From assembly GCF_024170005.1 (NCBI RefSeq), contig NZ_JALJXJ010000015.1, positions 124,001 through 188,000 on the forward strand: 64,000 nucleotides of DNA, read 5' to 3'. Source of the DNA: Azospirillum lipoferum (GTDB taxonomy: Bacteria; Pseudomonadota; Alphaproteobacteria; Azospirillales; Azospirillaceae). The notes under the pieces are model-generated. The model was given only the letters and a program-made list of their open reading frames with translations, ran no database searches and was not told the origin of the DNA. Made by a program: the position numbers and the translations under genes. Below are positions 43,212 to 51,768 of the stretch, one piece after another; positions within the stretch are counted from its first letter, which is position 1; each line of letters begins with the position of its first letter.

Positions 43212-43859
43212 ATGGGGCTGGTGAAGAAGAAGGCCGCTCCGGAAACCAGCCCGGCTGGGCCCACCGGATCCGAGGCTGCGCGCGATCCGCTGGCAGCGCT
43301 GGAGGATGCCGACGCCGCGGTGCGCCGCGGTGCCGCTCACGCGCTGGGCCATGCGGTGGTTCCGGGTGCGGAGGCGGCGCTGGCCCGCCGGCTTCAGGCG
43401 GAGGGGGATGCCGGCGTGCGCGAGGCCATCCTGACCGCACTCGCCCGGATCGCCACCCCCGACGCGGCGGCGGCCTTGGTCCCCTTTCTCGACCGCGAGG
43501 ATGCGGCGTTGCGCAACGCCGCTCTGGAAAGCCTGCAGCAGATGCCGGCGGAGGTCGCCGCCCCGGCGCTGCTGCCGCTGCTCGACCATGCCGACGCCGA
43601 CCTGCGCATCTTCGCGGTGCAGGGGCTGGGCAGCCTCGTCCATCCCGGCGATTCTACCTTTGGACGGGCCGACTGGCTGGCACGGGTGATGGAGCGTGAC
43701 GCCGACGTGAATGTCTGCCTCGCCGCTGTGGAGGCGCTGGCCGAGGCCGGCAGTCCGGAAGCGCTGTCCAGCCTGGAGACGCTGGCCCGCCGCTTTCCCG
43801 GCGACGCCTTCGTCGCCTTCGCCGTCGATGCCGCCCGTTCCAGTTTCCGCGGTGGGTGA
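43212..43859 (+). CDS. HEAT-repeat protein of the chemosensory operon
   Basis: A 215-residue all-helical protein with about five HEAT-like repeats (DPLAALEDADAAVRRGAAHA, then similar 30-residue units). No enzyme motif. HEAT proteins in chemosensory operons are thought to be scaffolds or adaptors. AAGGAG precedes ATG 43212 well. Its stop overlaps the cheR start by four bases. Confidence 0.85.
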   Translation: MGLVKKKAAPETSPAGPTGSEAARDPLAALEDADAAVRRGAAHALGHAVVPGAEAALARRLQAEGDAGVREAILTALARIATPDAAAALVPFLDREDAALRNAALESLQQMPAEVAAPALLPLLDHADADLRIFAVQGLGSLVHPGDSTFGRADWLARVMERDADVNVCLAAVEALAEAGSPEALSSLETLARRFPGDAFVAFAVDAARSSFRGG

Positions 43860-44740
43860 CAGTGACCGATGCCGAGCCGCAAGGCCTGTCCCCGGAGGAT
43901 TATGCGACGCTCTGCGGCTTTCTGCGGGACCGCACCGGCCTGTCCTTCACCGAGGCCAAGCGCTATTTCGTCGATCGCCGCGTCGCCACTCGCATGCAGG
44001 CGGTCGGGGCGGCGGATCTGCGCGCCTATATGAACCTGCTGCGCTTCCAGGCGTCGGGGGAGGAGCTTCAACGGCTTGTCAACCTGATGACGGTGAACGA
44101 GACCTATTTCTTCCGCGAGAAGTACCAGTTTGACTGTCTGGTGAACTCCGTCCTCGACGAACTGGTGCGGGGACGGCCGAAGGGCTCGCGGCTGCGCATC
44201 TGGTCGGCCGGCTGCGCCACCGGGGAGGAGCCCTATTCCGTCGCCATCATGCTGCTGGAAAACTGGAGCCGGGTGGACGATTACGAGATCGAGCTGCTGG
44301 CATCCGACATCGACAGCGCCGTGCTCGACCGTGCGCGCGCGGGCATCTATGACGAGCGCGCCCTGCAAGGGTTGCCGGTCCATCTGCGCGCCAAATATTT
44401 CCAGCCGCTGCCCGGGGCGGCGGAGGCCGGCGGGCCGCGCTGGCAGATCGTCGAGGATCTGCGGGACTCGGTCGATTTCTCGCTGGTCAACATCGCCGAC
44501 CCGCGGCAGGTGCGGACCTTTCGCGGGATCGACGTGATCTTTTGCCGCAATCTGCTGATCTATTTCGACGATCTGGGCCGACGGGAGGCGGCGAGCATGT
44601 TCCACGATGCCCTGGCGCCGGGCGGCTTCGTCTGCCTCGGCCATTCGGAAAGCATGAGCCGCATGTCCTCGCTCTTCGTCCCGCGCCGCTTCCCCGACGC
44701 CATCCTCTACCAGAAGCCGGTGGATGGGGGTGGAGCGTGA
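43856..44740 (+). CDS. cheR: CheR receptor methyltransferase
   Basis: A 294-residue CheR that transfers methyl groups from AdoMet to receptor glutamates. The N-terminal helical domain has TVNETYFFRE; the catalytic domain has the AdoMet motif IWSAGCATGEEPYS and the FCRNLLIYF signature. Starts at GTG 43856 overlapping the HEAT gene (GTGA), or possibly GTG 43862. Complete length. No C-terminal pentapeptide-binding extension beyond the usual. Confidence 0.95.
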   Translation: MTVTDAEPQGLSPEDYATLCGFLRDRTGLSFTEAKRYFVDRRVATRMQAVGAADLRAYMNLLRFQASGEELQRLVNLMTVNETYFFREKYQFDCLVNSVLDELVRGRPKGSRLRIWSAGCATGEEPYSVAIMLLENWSRVDDYEIELLASDIDSAVLDRARAGIYDERALQGLPVHLRAKYFQPLPGAAEAGGPRWQIVEDLRDSVDFSLVNIADPRQVRTFRGIDVIFCRNLLIYFDDLGRREAASMFHDALAPGGFVCLGHSESMSRMSSLFVPRRFPDAILYQKPVDGGGA

Positions 44741-45132
44741 GCGGGCCGCGTGTGCTGGTGGTGGACGACGCCGTGACCGTCCGTGCCTTCAGCCGTCGCG
44801 TGCTGGAGGCCGACGGCTTCGTGGTGGACGAGGCGGTGAACGGCATCGAAGGGCTGGAACGCGCCATGGCGGCCCCCCCCGATCTGGTGATCGTCGACGT
44901 CAACATGCGCAAGATGGACGGTTACACCATGCTGCGCGTCCTGCGCCGCGACCCGAGCCTGCGCGACGTGCCGGCCATCATGATCAGCACCGAATCGAAG
45001 GACAGCGACCGTGAACAGGCGCTTCTGGCCGGCGCCAACTGGTACATCGTCAAGCCGCCGCGGCCGGAGGTGCTGGTGGAGGCGGCGCGGCTGCTGACCG
45101 GCCGTCCCGTCGATGCGGAGGGTGCGCCATGA
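44737..45132 (+). CDS. cheY: CheY-like response regulator (second copy)
   Basis: A 131-residue single receiver domain with Asp54 in VIVDVNM, acidic residues in VVDDA, Thr/Ser in MISTES and Lys in IVKPPRP. The start is GTG 44737 overlapping the cheR stop. It lies immediately before cheA, with which it overlaps by four bases, and is a likely output of the pathway. Confidence 0.93.
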   Translation: MSGPRVLVVDDAVTVRAFSRRVLEADGFVVDEAVNGIEGLERAMAAPPDLVIVDVNMRKMDGYTMLRVLRRDPSLRDVPAIMISTESKDSDREQALLAGANWYIVKPPRPEVLVEAARLLTGRPVDAEGAP

Positions 45133-47339
45133 GCGAGCTGTTCGACCAGTTCGTCGTCGAGGCGCAGGAACTGCTGGAGACGGCAGGCGCCGCCCTGCTG
45201 GCGTTGGAGCGCGACCCGGCCGACCGCGCGTCGGTGGACGAGCTGTTCCGCGCCTTCCACACCCTGAAGGGGTCGAGCGCCCTGTTCGACATGGCGCCCT
45301 TCACCCGGCTGGTCCATGCCGGGGAGGACACGCTGTCGCTGCTGCGCGACGGCCGGCGCGGCATGACGCCGGAACTGGCCGACCGGCTGTTCCGCGCGCT
45401 CGACCAATGCGCCCGCTGGGTGGCGGCGCTGGAGGAGACCGGTGCGCTGCCCGCCGATGCGGCGGCGGCGGAAACGTTGGTGCGCGGGCTGTCCGGCGGC
45501 TCGGCGGATGGGGATGCTGCCGCCGGTGCCGGGCAGCCGGATGGGCAGTCGGATGCCTTCCCCTGGGTGGCGACGCTGACCGGAGACGAGCGGGGTGCGG
45601 TGGGCGAGGGGGCGTTGACCGTCATCGACTACACACCCGATCCGGAATGCTTCTTCACCGGCGACGACCCGCTGGCGCTGTTCCGCCGGGTGCCCGACCT
45701 GCGGCTGATGCGGATCGAGCCGACGGAGCCGCTGCCGCCCCTGGCGCAGATGGACCCCTACCGCTGCATCCTGCGCTTCCGCGCGCTGAGCGGCGCCGGG
45801 GTGGAGGCGGTGACGCCGGCCTTCCGCAGCGTGCCCGATCAGGTGCGGATCGGCAGCGTCACGCTGGCGCCTGTCGTGCCGTCACCCGTTGCGGCACCGC
45901 CGGACTCGCTGGCGGCGGCGATGCTGGAGGAGCAGGCGCGCATCCTCGACCTGCCCGGTGGCACCGCTGAGCGCCAATCCCGCCGCGCCGCGGTTGCCCG
46001 CACCGTTACCGCGATCCTGACCGCGCTGGGGCGCCCGGCGGAGCGCGCCGCCGTGGAGACCGCCTGTGCCGATGGCGGGACCCTGCGCCGCTTCCTGGCC
46101 GACGGACCGGCGGACAAGCCGACCGATGCCGAACCGCGGCCCGCCGCTCCCGCGCCCTCCCCGGCCCCGCGCCGCGCCCTGCGGGTGGAGCCGGAGCGGA
46201 TGGACGCGCTGATGGCGTTGGTCGGCGAGCTGTCGGTGATGAAGGGGCAACTGGGGCCGCTGGTCCGCCGCGCCGGGGACGGCGAACTGGCGCGCGACAT
46301 GAAGGCCTTCTCCGCCCGGCTGGACAGTCTTGTGGGCGACCTGCGCCATGCGGCTCTGCGCTTGCGGCTGCTGCCGCTGGCCCGCGTGTTCGATCCGCTG
46401 CCCCGGTTGGTGCGCGACACCGCCCGCCGGCTGGACAAGACGGTCGAGCTGGTGCTGGAGGGGGCGGAGACGGAGGCCGACAAGGACATCCTCGACGTTC
46501 TGGGCGAGCCGTTGCTGCATCTGGTGCGCAACGCATTGGACCATGGCATCGAGGCGCCGGAGCGGCGGACCGCGTCAGGCAAGCCGCCGGGCGGCACCCT
46601 GCGGGTCCGCGGCTTCCAGGACAAGGGCGGGGTGGTGGTGGAGGTATCGGACGACGGCGCCGGCATCGACCCGGCCGCCATGCGCCGCGTCGCCGTCGCC
46701 AAGGGGCTGCTCGCCCCGGACGCCGCCGCGGCGCTCGGCGACGATGACGCGGTGCGGCTGGTCTTCGCTCCCGGCTTCAGCACCGCCGGCAGCGTGTCCG
46801 ACCTGTCCGGCCGCGGCGTCGGCATGGATGCGGTGCGGGCGGCGGTGGAACGGGCCGGCGGCCGGGTGGAGATCGCCTCGACCCCCGGCAGCGGCACGCG
46901 CGTGCGGCTGGCTCTGCCGCTGACGCTCAGCATCACCCGCGTCGTGGTGGTGGAGGCGGCGGGGTCGCTCTACGGCATCCCGGTGACGCTGGTCGGTGGC
47001 GTCCAGCGGGTGCCGCGGGCCGACATTCACGGGGTGAAGCGGGCGGAAAGCATCGTGCTGCGCGACCGGGTGGTGCCGCTGGTCCGCCTGCGCCGCCTGC
47101 TCGGCCAGCCGGACGACGAGCGGGTGCAGGGCGAACGGCAGCGTGCCGCCGACTGCGTCGTGCTTGCCGAACTGAGCGACGGCCCGGTCGCGGTGGCGGT
47201 GGACGATGTCGGCGAACGCGCCGACGTGGTGCTGCGCCCGATGACCGGAGTGCTGCGGGGCTTGCGCGGCTATGCCGGCACGGCGGTGCTGGGCGACGGC
47301 CGACTGATCCTTGTGCTCGATCTGCGGGAGCTGTTGTGA
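45129..47339 (+). CDS. cheA: Chemotaxis histidine kinase CheA
   Basis: A 736-residue CheA. Hpt (P1) domain with His44 in AFHTLKGSS; a long, Ala/Pro-rich middle with a weakly conserved region about 150-250; dimerisation P3 around 345-405 (MDALMALVGELSVMKG); ATPase P4 with HLVRNALDHGIE, DDGAGID and GRGVGMDAV; and a CheW-like P5 at the C-terminus (from about 600). It phosphorylates the two receivers and CheB of the operon. ATG overlaps the cheY stop; its TGA overlaps the start of the STAS gene. Confidence 0.95.
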   Translation: MSELFDQFVVEAQELLETAGAALLALERDPADRASVDELFRAFHTLKGSSALFDMAPFTRLVHAGEDTLSLLRDGRRGMTPELADRLFRALDQCARWVAALEETGALPADAAAAETLVRGLSGGSADGDAAAGAGQPDGQSDAFPWVATLTGDERGAVGEGALTVIDYTPDPECFFTGDDPLALFRRVPDLRLMRIEPTEPLPPLAQMDPYRCILRFRALSGAGVEAVTPAFRSVPDQVRIGSVTLAPVVPSPVAAPPDSLAAAMLEEQARILDLPGGTAERQSRRAAVARTVTAILTALGRPAERAAVETACADGGTLRRFLADGPADKPTDAEPRPAAPAPSPAPRRALRVEPERMDALMALVGELSVMKGQLGPLVRRAGDGELARDMKAFSARLDSLVGDLRHAALRLRLLPLARVFDPLPRLVRDTARRLDKTVELVLEGAETEADKDILDVLGEPLLHLVRNALDHGIEAPERRTASGKPPGGTLRVRGFQDKGGVVVEVSDDGAGIDPAAMRRVAVAKGLLAPDAAAALGDDDAVRLVFAPGFSTAGSVSDLSGRGVGMDAVRAAVERAGGRVEIASTPGSGTRVRLALPLTLSITRVVVVEAAGSLYGIPVTLVGGVQRVPRADIHGVKRAESIVLRDRVVPLVRLRRLLGQPDDERVQGERQRAADCVVLAELSDGPVAVAVDDVGERADVVLRPMTGVLRGLRGYAGTAVLGDGRLILVLDLRELL

Positions 47340-47596
47340 TGCCGATCCGTTACGACGACCACCTCGCCCGTTTCGAGGCCGCCTGCACGGTGGAGGATGC
47401 CCTGCCGCTCGCCGAATGGCTGGAGGCGACGGCGGCGGCGCGCATCGATCTGTCGGCCTGTACGGAGCTGCACACCGCGCTGCTTCAATTGCTGATGGCG
47501 GCAAGGCCGACTGTGGTGGCGGGTCCGGAGGATGCGTTTCTGGCCGGTTGGGTTGGTCCGGCGCTGGGCGGCGCCGTCCCCCTCTCCTCCCGGTGA
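47339..47596 (+). CDS. Small STAS-like domain protein
   Basis: An 85-residue protein resembling a STAS (anti-sigma antagonist) domain: ARIDLSACTELHTALLQLLMAA corresponds to the strand-loop-helix that carries the phosphorylatable residue, though the usual Ser/Thr is within LSACTEL. It ends the chemosensory operon, overlapping the cheA stop (GTG 47336 is an alternative start three bases earlier). Such domains may connect arrays to other signals. Family call is moderate. Confidence 0.7.
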   Translation: MPIRYDDHLARFEAACTVEDALPLAEWLEATAAARIDLSACTELHTALLQLLMAARPTVVAGPEDAFLAGWVGPALGGAVPLSSR

Positions 47597-47632
47597 GAAG
47601 GTTGGGGGGGAGGGGGTGCGAGTCTGGATTTT

Positions 47633-47659
47633 TCATCCCACAAGGGGATGAGGGCTTTT
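47633..47659 (+). terminator. Possible terminator of the chemosensory operon
   Basis: TCATCCC (47633-47639) pairs with GGGATGA (47645-47651), loop ACAAG, followed by GGGCTTTT. It lies 36 bases after the last gene and before the convergent nadC. The T-run is short and offset, so the call is tentative. Confidence 0.35.
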
Positions 47660-47677
47660 GAACGGATAGACTCCCTT

Positions 47678-48511
47678 TCACATATCCAGCCCCAAATCCA
47701 GATTCGGGGCGCTGTGGGTCAGCCAGCCGCAGCTGATCATGTCGACGCCGGTCTCGGCGATGGCGCGGACGGTGGCGAGCGTGACGTTGCCCGACGCCTC
47801 GGTCAGCAACCGGCCGTCGACCATCCGCACCGCGCGACGCAGCGTGTCCGGGTCCATGTTGTCGAGCAGCACGACATCGACCGGCAGGCCCAGCAGCTCG
47901 TCGAGCTGGTCGAGCGTGTCGACCTCCACCTCCACCTTCACCATGTGGCCGATGGCGGCGCGGACGCGCTCCACCGCCGGGCGCACGCCGCCGGCGACCG
48001 CGATGTGGTTGTCCTTGATCAGCACGGCGTCATCCAGCCCGAAGCGGTGGTTGAAGCCGCCGCCCAGCTTCACCGCATGCTTTTCCAGAACGCGCAGGCC
48101 GGGGGTGGTCTTGCGGGTGCAGACGATGCGGGCCTTGGTGCCCTCCACCTCGCGCACCAGGGCGCGGGTGGCGGTGGCGATGCCGGACAGCCGGCCCATC
48201 AGGTTCAGAGCCGTGCGCTCCGCCGTCAGCAGGGCGCGGGCCTTGCCGGTCAGGGTGGCGATGGTGCCGCCGGGGGGGACATCTTCACCGTCGATCCGTT
48301 CCAGCGCCACGGCGATGTCGGGATCGAGCAGGCGGAAGGCGATCAGCGCCGCCTCCAGACCGGCGACTCGGCCATCCTTGCGGGCGGCGATGCGGGCGGT
48401 CGCCACCGCGCCGGCCGGGATGATGCTGTCGGTGGTGATGTCGCCGGCCCGGCCCAGATCCTCCGCCAGGGCAGCACGGACGATGGGCTCGACGGTCAGA
48501 GGATGCAGCAT
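47678..48511 (-). CDS. nadC: Nicotinate-nucleotide pyrophosphorylase
   Basis: A 277-residue enzyme joining quinolinate and PRPP to nicotinate mononucleotide with loss of CO2, the third step of de novo NAD synthesis. Signatures: GDITTDSIIPAG, ERTALNLMGRLSGIAT, CTRKTTPGLR, KLGGGFNHRFGL and IKDNHI. The start at 48511 lies inside the end of nadB (16-base overlap), so the two are coupled. Last gene of nadA-nadB-nadC. Confidence 0.96.
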   Translation of the reverse strand: MLHPLTVEPIVRAALAEDLGRAGDITTDSIIPAGAVATARIAARKDGRVAGLEAALIAFRLLDPDIAVALERIDGEDVPPGGTIATLTGKARALLTAERTALNLMGRLSGIATATRALVREVEGTKARIVCTRKTTPGLRVLEKHAVKLGGGFNHRFGLDDAVLIKDNHIAVAGGVRPAVERVRAAIGHMVKVEVEVDTLDQLDELLGLPVDVVLLDNMDPDTLRRAVRMVDGRLLTEASGNVTLATVRAIAETGVDMISCGWLTHSAPNLDLGLDM

Positions 48512-50130
48512 GCGGCGTCTCCGGACAGGGGGCCGGCGGTGCCGGCCAGATCGCTGAGGGTCAGGGTGCGGCTGATCGTGGCGGGATTCGGCAGGGGATG
48601 GTCGCTGCGGCAATGGGCGCCGCGGCTTTCCTCCCGCGCCAGCGCGGCGTGGACGACCAAACGGCCGACCAGCAGCCGGTTGCGCGCCTCGCCCCACTTG
48701 CGGACGATTTCGGGTGGAGCCTCATCGCCCTCCTCGCAGCGCAGCATGTCGAGCGCCGTCGCCAACCGGTCCAGCTTGCGCCGGGCGGCCAGCAGCCCCA
48801 GCCCGTCGCGGACAAGCCCGGCGCCTTGATAGAGTGCCGTCCGCGCCTCCGTCCCGATGGCGTCGAGCAGGAGATGGCCGACATCGGCGGCGACCGCCGG
48901 CGGGCGGGGCAGGGCGAAGGGCGGCAGCGCTGCCAGCGGGCGCTCCGCCACGTCGCGGGCGACGCGGGCGCCGAAGACCAGTGCCTCAAGCAGGGAATTG
49001 CTCGCCAGCCGGTTGGCGCCGTGGACGCCGGTGCAGGCGACCTCGCCGCAGGCCCACAACCCTTCCAGGCTGGTGCGCCCGTCGGCGTCGGTGACCACCC
49101 CGCCCATGTGATAGTGGGCGGCGGGCGCCACCGGCATCGGCTCGGCGAAGGGATCCAGACCATGCTCGGCACAGAGCGCCAGCACGGTGGGGAAGCCATT
49201 GGGCTTCGCAGCCAGCGCCGGACGCAGGTCGAGGAACACCGGCTCTCCCGCCGCGACGCGCCTTCCGATGGCGCGGGCGACCACGTCGCGCGGCGCCAGT
49301 TCCGCCAGCGGATGCTCGTCCGGCATGAAGCGGTGGCCCTGGCTGTCGAGCAGCAGGGCGCCGGCGCCGCGCAGCGCCTCGGTCAGCAGCGGTACCGGGT
49401 CGGCATCGACGGCGAGTGCGGTCGGGTGGAACTGCACGAACTCCAGGTCGGCCAGCCGGGCGCCGGCCCTTGCTGCGATGGCAAGGCCATCGCCGGTGGC
49501 CTCCGCCGGGTTGGTGGTGCGGGCGAAAGCGGCGCCAATACCGCCGGTCGCCAGGATCACGCGGGGGGCGCGGTGCAGCACCCAGCCTTGCGCATGGCAA
49601 GCCAGCAGGCCGCAGACGCGGCCGTTGCGGAGGACGAGGTCGACCGCAAAGGCATCGGTCTCCACCCGCACCGACGGGGTGGCGCGCAGGCGTTCCGCCA
49701 GGGCGGTGACCAGCGTGCGGCCGGTGGCGTCGCCCCCGGCATGGACGATGCGGGCGGCGCCATGGGCGGCCTCGCGCCCCAGCAGTGGCGAGCCGTCGGG
49801 CGCGCGGTCGAAGGGCAGGCCGTCCTCCAGCAGGCGGCGGACCAGCGCCGCGCCGTCGCGGGTCAGCAGGGCGGCCATCGCCGCATCGACCAGCCCCGCT
49901 CCGGCGGCGACAGTGTCGGCGGCATGGTCCTCCGGCCGGTCGCCCGGTCCGACGGCGGCGGCGATCCCGCCCTGGGCATGGAGGCTGGAACCGCCGGGCA
50001 GGCCGGCGGTCTTGGTGATGAGCGTGACCGCGCGCGGCGCCAGTTGCAGCGCCGCGGTCATCCCGGCAAGGCCGGAGCCGACGATGATCACCTCGGCGTC
50101 ACGGACATCGTAAGGCGTGCTGGAGGTCAT
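48496..50130 (-). CDS. nadB: L-aspartate oxidase
   Basis: A 544-residue flavoenzyme converting L-aspartate to iminoaspartate, the first step of NAD synthesis. FAD-binding GSGLAGMTAAL near the start; GGSSLHAQGGIAAA; active-site HPTAL, and HYHMGGV and GEVACTGVHGANRLASNSLLE. Complete length. It acts with NadA, encoded 141 bases upstream; a palindromic repeat region lies between. Confidence 0.96.
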   Translation of the reverse strand: MTSSTPYDVRDAEVIIVGSGLAGMTAALQLAPRAVTLITKTAGLPGGSSLHAQGGIAAAVGPGDRPEDHAADTVAAGAGLVDAAMAALLTRDGAALVRRLLEDGLPFDRAPDGSPLLGREAAHGAARIVHAGGDATGRTLVTALAERLRATPSVRVETDAFAVDLVLRNGRVCGLLACHAQGWVLHRAPRVILATGGIGAAFARTTNPAEATGDGLAIAARAGARLADLEFVQFHPTALAVDADPVPLLTEALRGAGALLLDSQGHRFMPDEHPLAELAPRDVVARAIGRRVAAGEPVFLDLRPALAAKPNGFPTVLALCAEHGLDPFAEPMPVAPAAHYHMGGVVTDADGRTSLEGLWACGEVACTGVHGANRLASNSLLEALVFGARVARDVAERPLAALPPFALPRPPAVAADVGHLLLDAIGTEARTALYQGAGLVRDGLGLLAARRKLDRLATALDMLRCEEGDEAPPEIVRKWGEARNRLLVGRLVVHAALAREESRGAHCRSDHPLPNPATISRTLTLSDLAGTAGPLSGDAACCIL

Positions 50131-50271
50131 GGGGGACTCCTCGACGCAACACGGACAAGTCCCTTCTCCCCCCTGGGGAGAAGGTTAGGATGAGGGGGTT
50201 CGGCGCAGCCGAACGGATCCTCGCAATGCATCCCCCTCACCCCGACCCTCTCCCGGGGGAGGAGAGGGGGT
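50131..50271. repeat. GC-rich palindromic intergenic repeats (REP-like)
   Basis: Between nadA and nadB: CCTTCTCCCC/GGGGAGAAGG (50162-50184, 3-base loop), GTTCGGC/GCCGAAC (50198-50214), and a CCCTCTCCC/GGGAGGAGAGGG type repeat (about 50246-50270). A related C/G-rich block is at 47579-47612 before nadC. Such repeats are frequent between genes in this group and may stabilise or attenuate transcripts. Confidence 0.6.
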
Positions 50272-51282
50272 TTACTTCGGCTTCACCGCCAGCATGCGCT
50301 CCACGGACCGGCGGGCGCGGGCCGCCAGTTCGTCCGGGATCTCGACGCGCGGCTCCAGGGTCTGCAACGACTCCAGGATGCCCGACAGCGTCACCGTCTT
50401 CATGTGCGGGCACAGGTTGCAGGGCCGCACGAACTCTGTCTCCGGAGAAGCGGCGGCGACGTTGTCGCTCATCGAGCATTCGGTGACCATCAGCACCCGA
50501 GGCGGTTTCTCGTTGCCGACGAAGTCGATCATGCGGGCGGTGGAACCGACGAAATCGGCGGCCTCCAGCACGTCGGGCGGGCATTCGGGGTGGGCGATCA
50601 CGGTCAGCCGGTCGAACCGGCGGCGGAACTCGCCGATCTCCGCGCCGGTGAAGCGCTCATGCACCTCGCAATGGCCCTTCCAGGCGATGATCTCCACCTT
50701 GGTCTGGGTGGCGACGTATTTCGCCAGATATTCGTCGGGCAGGAAGATCACCCGGTCGACGCCCAGCGATTCCACCACCTCCACCGCATTGCCCGACGTG
50801 CAGCAGATGTCGACTTCCGCCTTCACCTCGGCCGAGGTGTTGACGTAGGCGACCACCGGCACGCCGGGATGCGCCTCGCGCAGCAGGCGGACGTCGGCGG
50901 CGGTGATGCTGTCGGCCAGCGAGCAGCCGGCGTTGCGGCTGGGGATCAGCACCGTCTTGGCTGGGTTCAGCAGTTTCGCCGTCTCCGCCATGAAATGCAC
51001 GCCGGCCAGCACGATAACGTCGGCGTCGGTCTGGGTCGCCTTGGCGGCCAGCGCGAGGCTGTCGCCGACGATGTCGGCCACGCCGTGGAAGATCTCCGGC
51101 GTCTGGTAGTTGTGGGCGAGGATGACGGCGTTGCGCTCGCGCTTCAGCTCGTTGATGGCGTGGACCAGCGGCGCGTGGAACGGCCATTCGATGGCCGGCA
51201 CGACGCGCTTCATCCGGTCATAGATCGGCGCGGTCGCCGCAGCGACGGCAGGGGTGTAGGCGAGTTCGGCGACCTCGGGCAT
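50272..51282 (-). CDS. nadA: Quinolinate synthase
   Basis: A 336-residue [4Fe-4S] enzyme condensing iminoaspartate with dihydroxyacetone phosphate to quinolinate. Cluster Cys candidates: NAGCSLAD, DICCTSGN and RPCNLCPHM. Other motifs: AHNYQTPEI, GDSLALA, CEVHERFT and HPECPPDV. Start at ATG 51282; the frame extends to 51345 but through the operator-like region. First gene of the nad operon. Confidence 0.95.
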   Translation of the reverse strand: MPEVAELAYTPAVAAATAPIYDRMKRVVPAIEWPFHAPLVHAINELKRERNAVILAHNYQTPEIFHGVADIVGDSLALAAKATQTDADVIVLAGVHFMAETAKLLNPAKTVLIPSRNAGCSLADSITAADVRLLREAHPGVPVVAYVNTSAEVKAEVDICCTSGNAVEVVESLGVDRVIFLPDEYLAKYVATQTKVEIIAWKGHCEVHERFTGAEIGEFRRRFDRLTVIAHPECPPDVLEAADFVGSTARMIDFVGNEKPPRVLMVTECSMSDNVAAASPETEFVRPCNLCPHMKTVTLSGILESLQTLEPRVEIPDELAARARRSVERMLAVKPK

Positions 51283-51299
51283 CGGACGGCTCCGCTCTA

Positions 51300-51339
51300 T
51301 GCTCGTTCTGAGCAAAACCATATGTGCTCTATGAGAGCA
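51300..51339 (-). promoter_or_regulatory. Twin operator-like palindromes upstream of nadA
   Basis: Two copies of TGCTC-N5-GAGCA, at 51300-51314 and 51325-51339, centres 25 bases apart, the second extended to ATAT on one side. They sit just upstream of the nadA start in an AT-rich spot. They fit an operator for a NAD-synthesis repressor; the alphaproteobacterial NadQ regulator uses similar palindromes as far as I recall. Its gene is not in the window. Confidence 0.65.
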
Positions 51340-51452
51340 TATCAAGTGGAAAAGAGGGACGGAAACAATCGGGCGCGGACGGCGTTGTGCGGTGGGGGAA
51401 AGGCGCGGCAGCGCGGCCTCGCCCCTGCTAAGCGCTGTCTGGAGAAAAGCCG

Positions 51453-51629
51453 ATGAAAGCCTTCCTCGCCGCGCTCTGCGCCATCGCCGTCCTGGCCGGC
51501 GGTGCTTGGGCGGTGCTGCCGACCCTGTTCGCTCGCAGCGCCGACGAGACCTTCGCTTCGACCGGCGCGCGGGTGGGGGAGGAGGCGTCGGTCGCGCACC
51601 GCAATTTCTCCGGCCGTCCGCAGAAGTGA
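51453..51629 (+). CDS. Small exported or membrane-anchored protein
   Basis: A 58-residue protein: MKAFLAALCAIAVLAGGAWA-type N-terminus (signal or membrane anchor, about residues 3-25), then a short polar tail with TFASTGARVG and RNFSGRPQK. GGAGAAA lies five bases before the ATG. It is divergent from nadA and lies 140 bases before the formate dehydrogenase chaperone gene, so it may be an accessory of that operon. No family recognised. Confidence 0.65.
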   Translation: MKAFLAALCAIAVLAGGAWAVLPTLFARSADETFASTGARVGEEASVAHRNFSGRPQK

Positions 51630-51768
51630 TCCTGATCCGTGGGGAAAAGGGATGAGCCCGGCGGGGTAGCCCCGACCGGGTAAGGCAACCTTTGCCCGCG
51701 CCGGCCGTTGTCAGAGTTCGGGCCAGTCATGGCTTTCGACTGTTTCCGGAGCGGCTTGCGGGAGTGTG

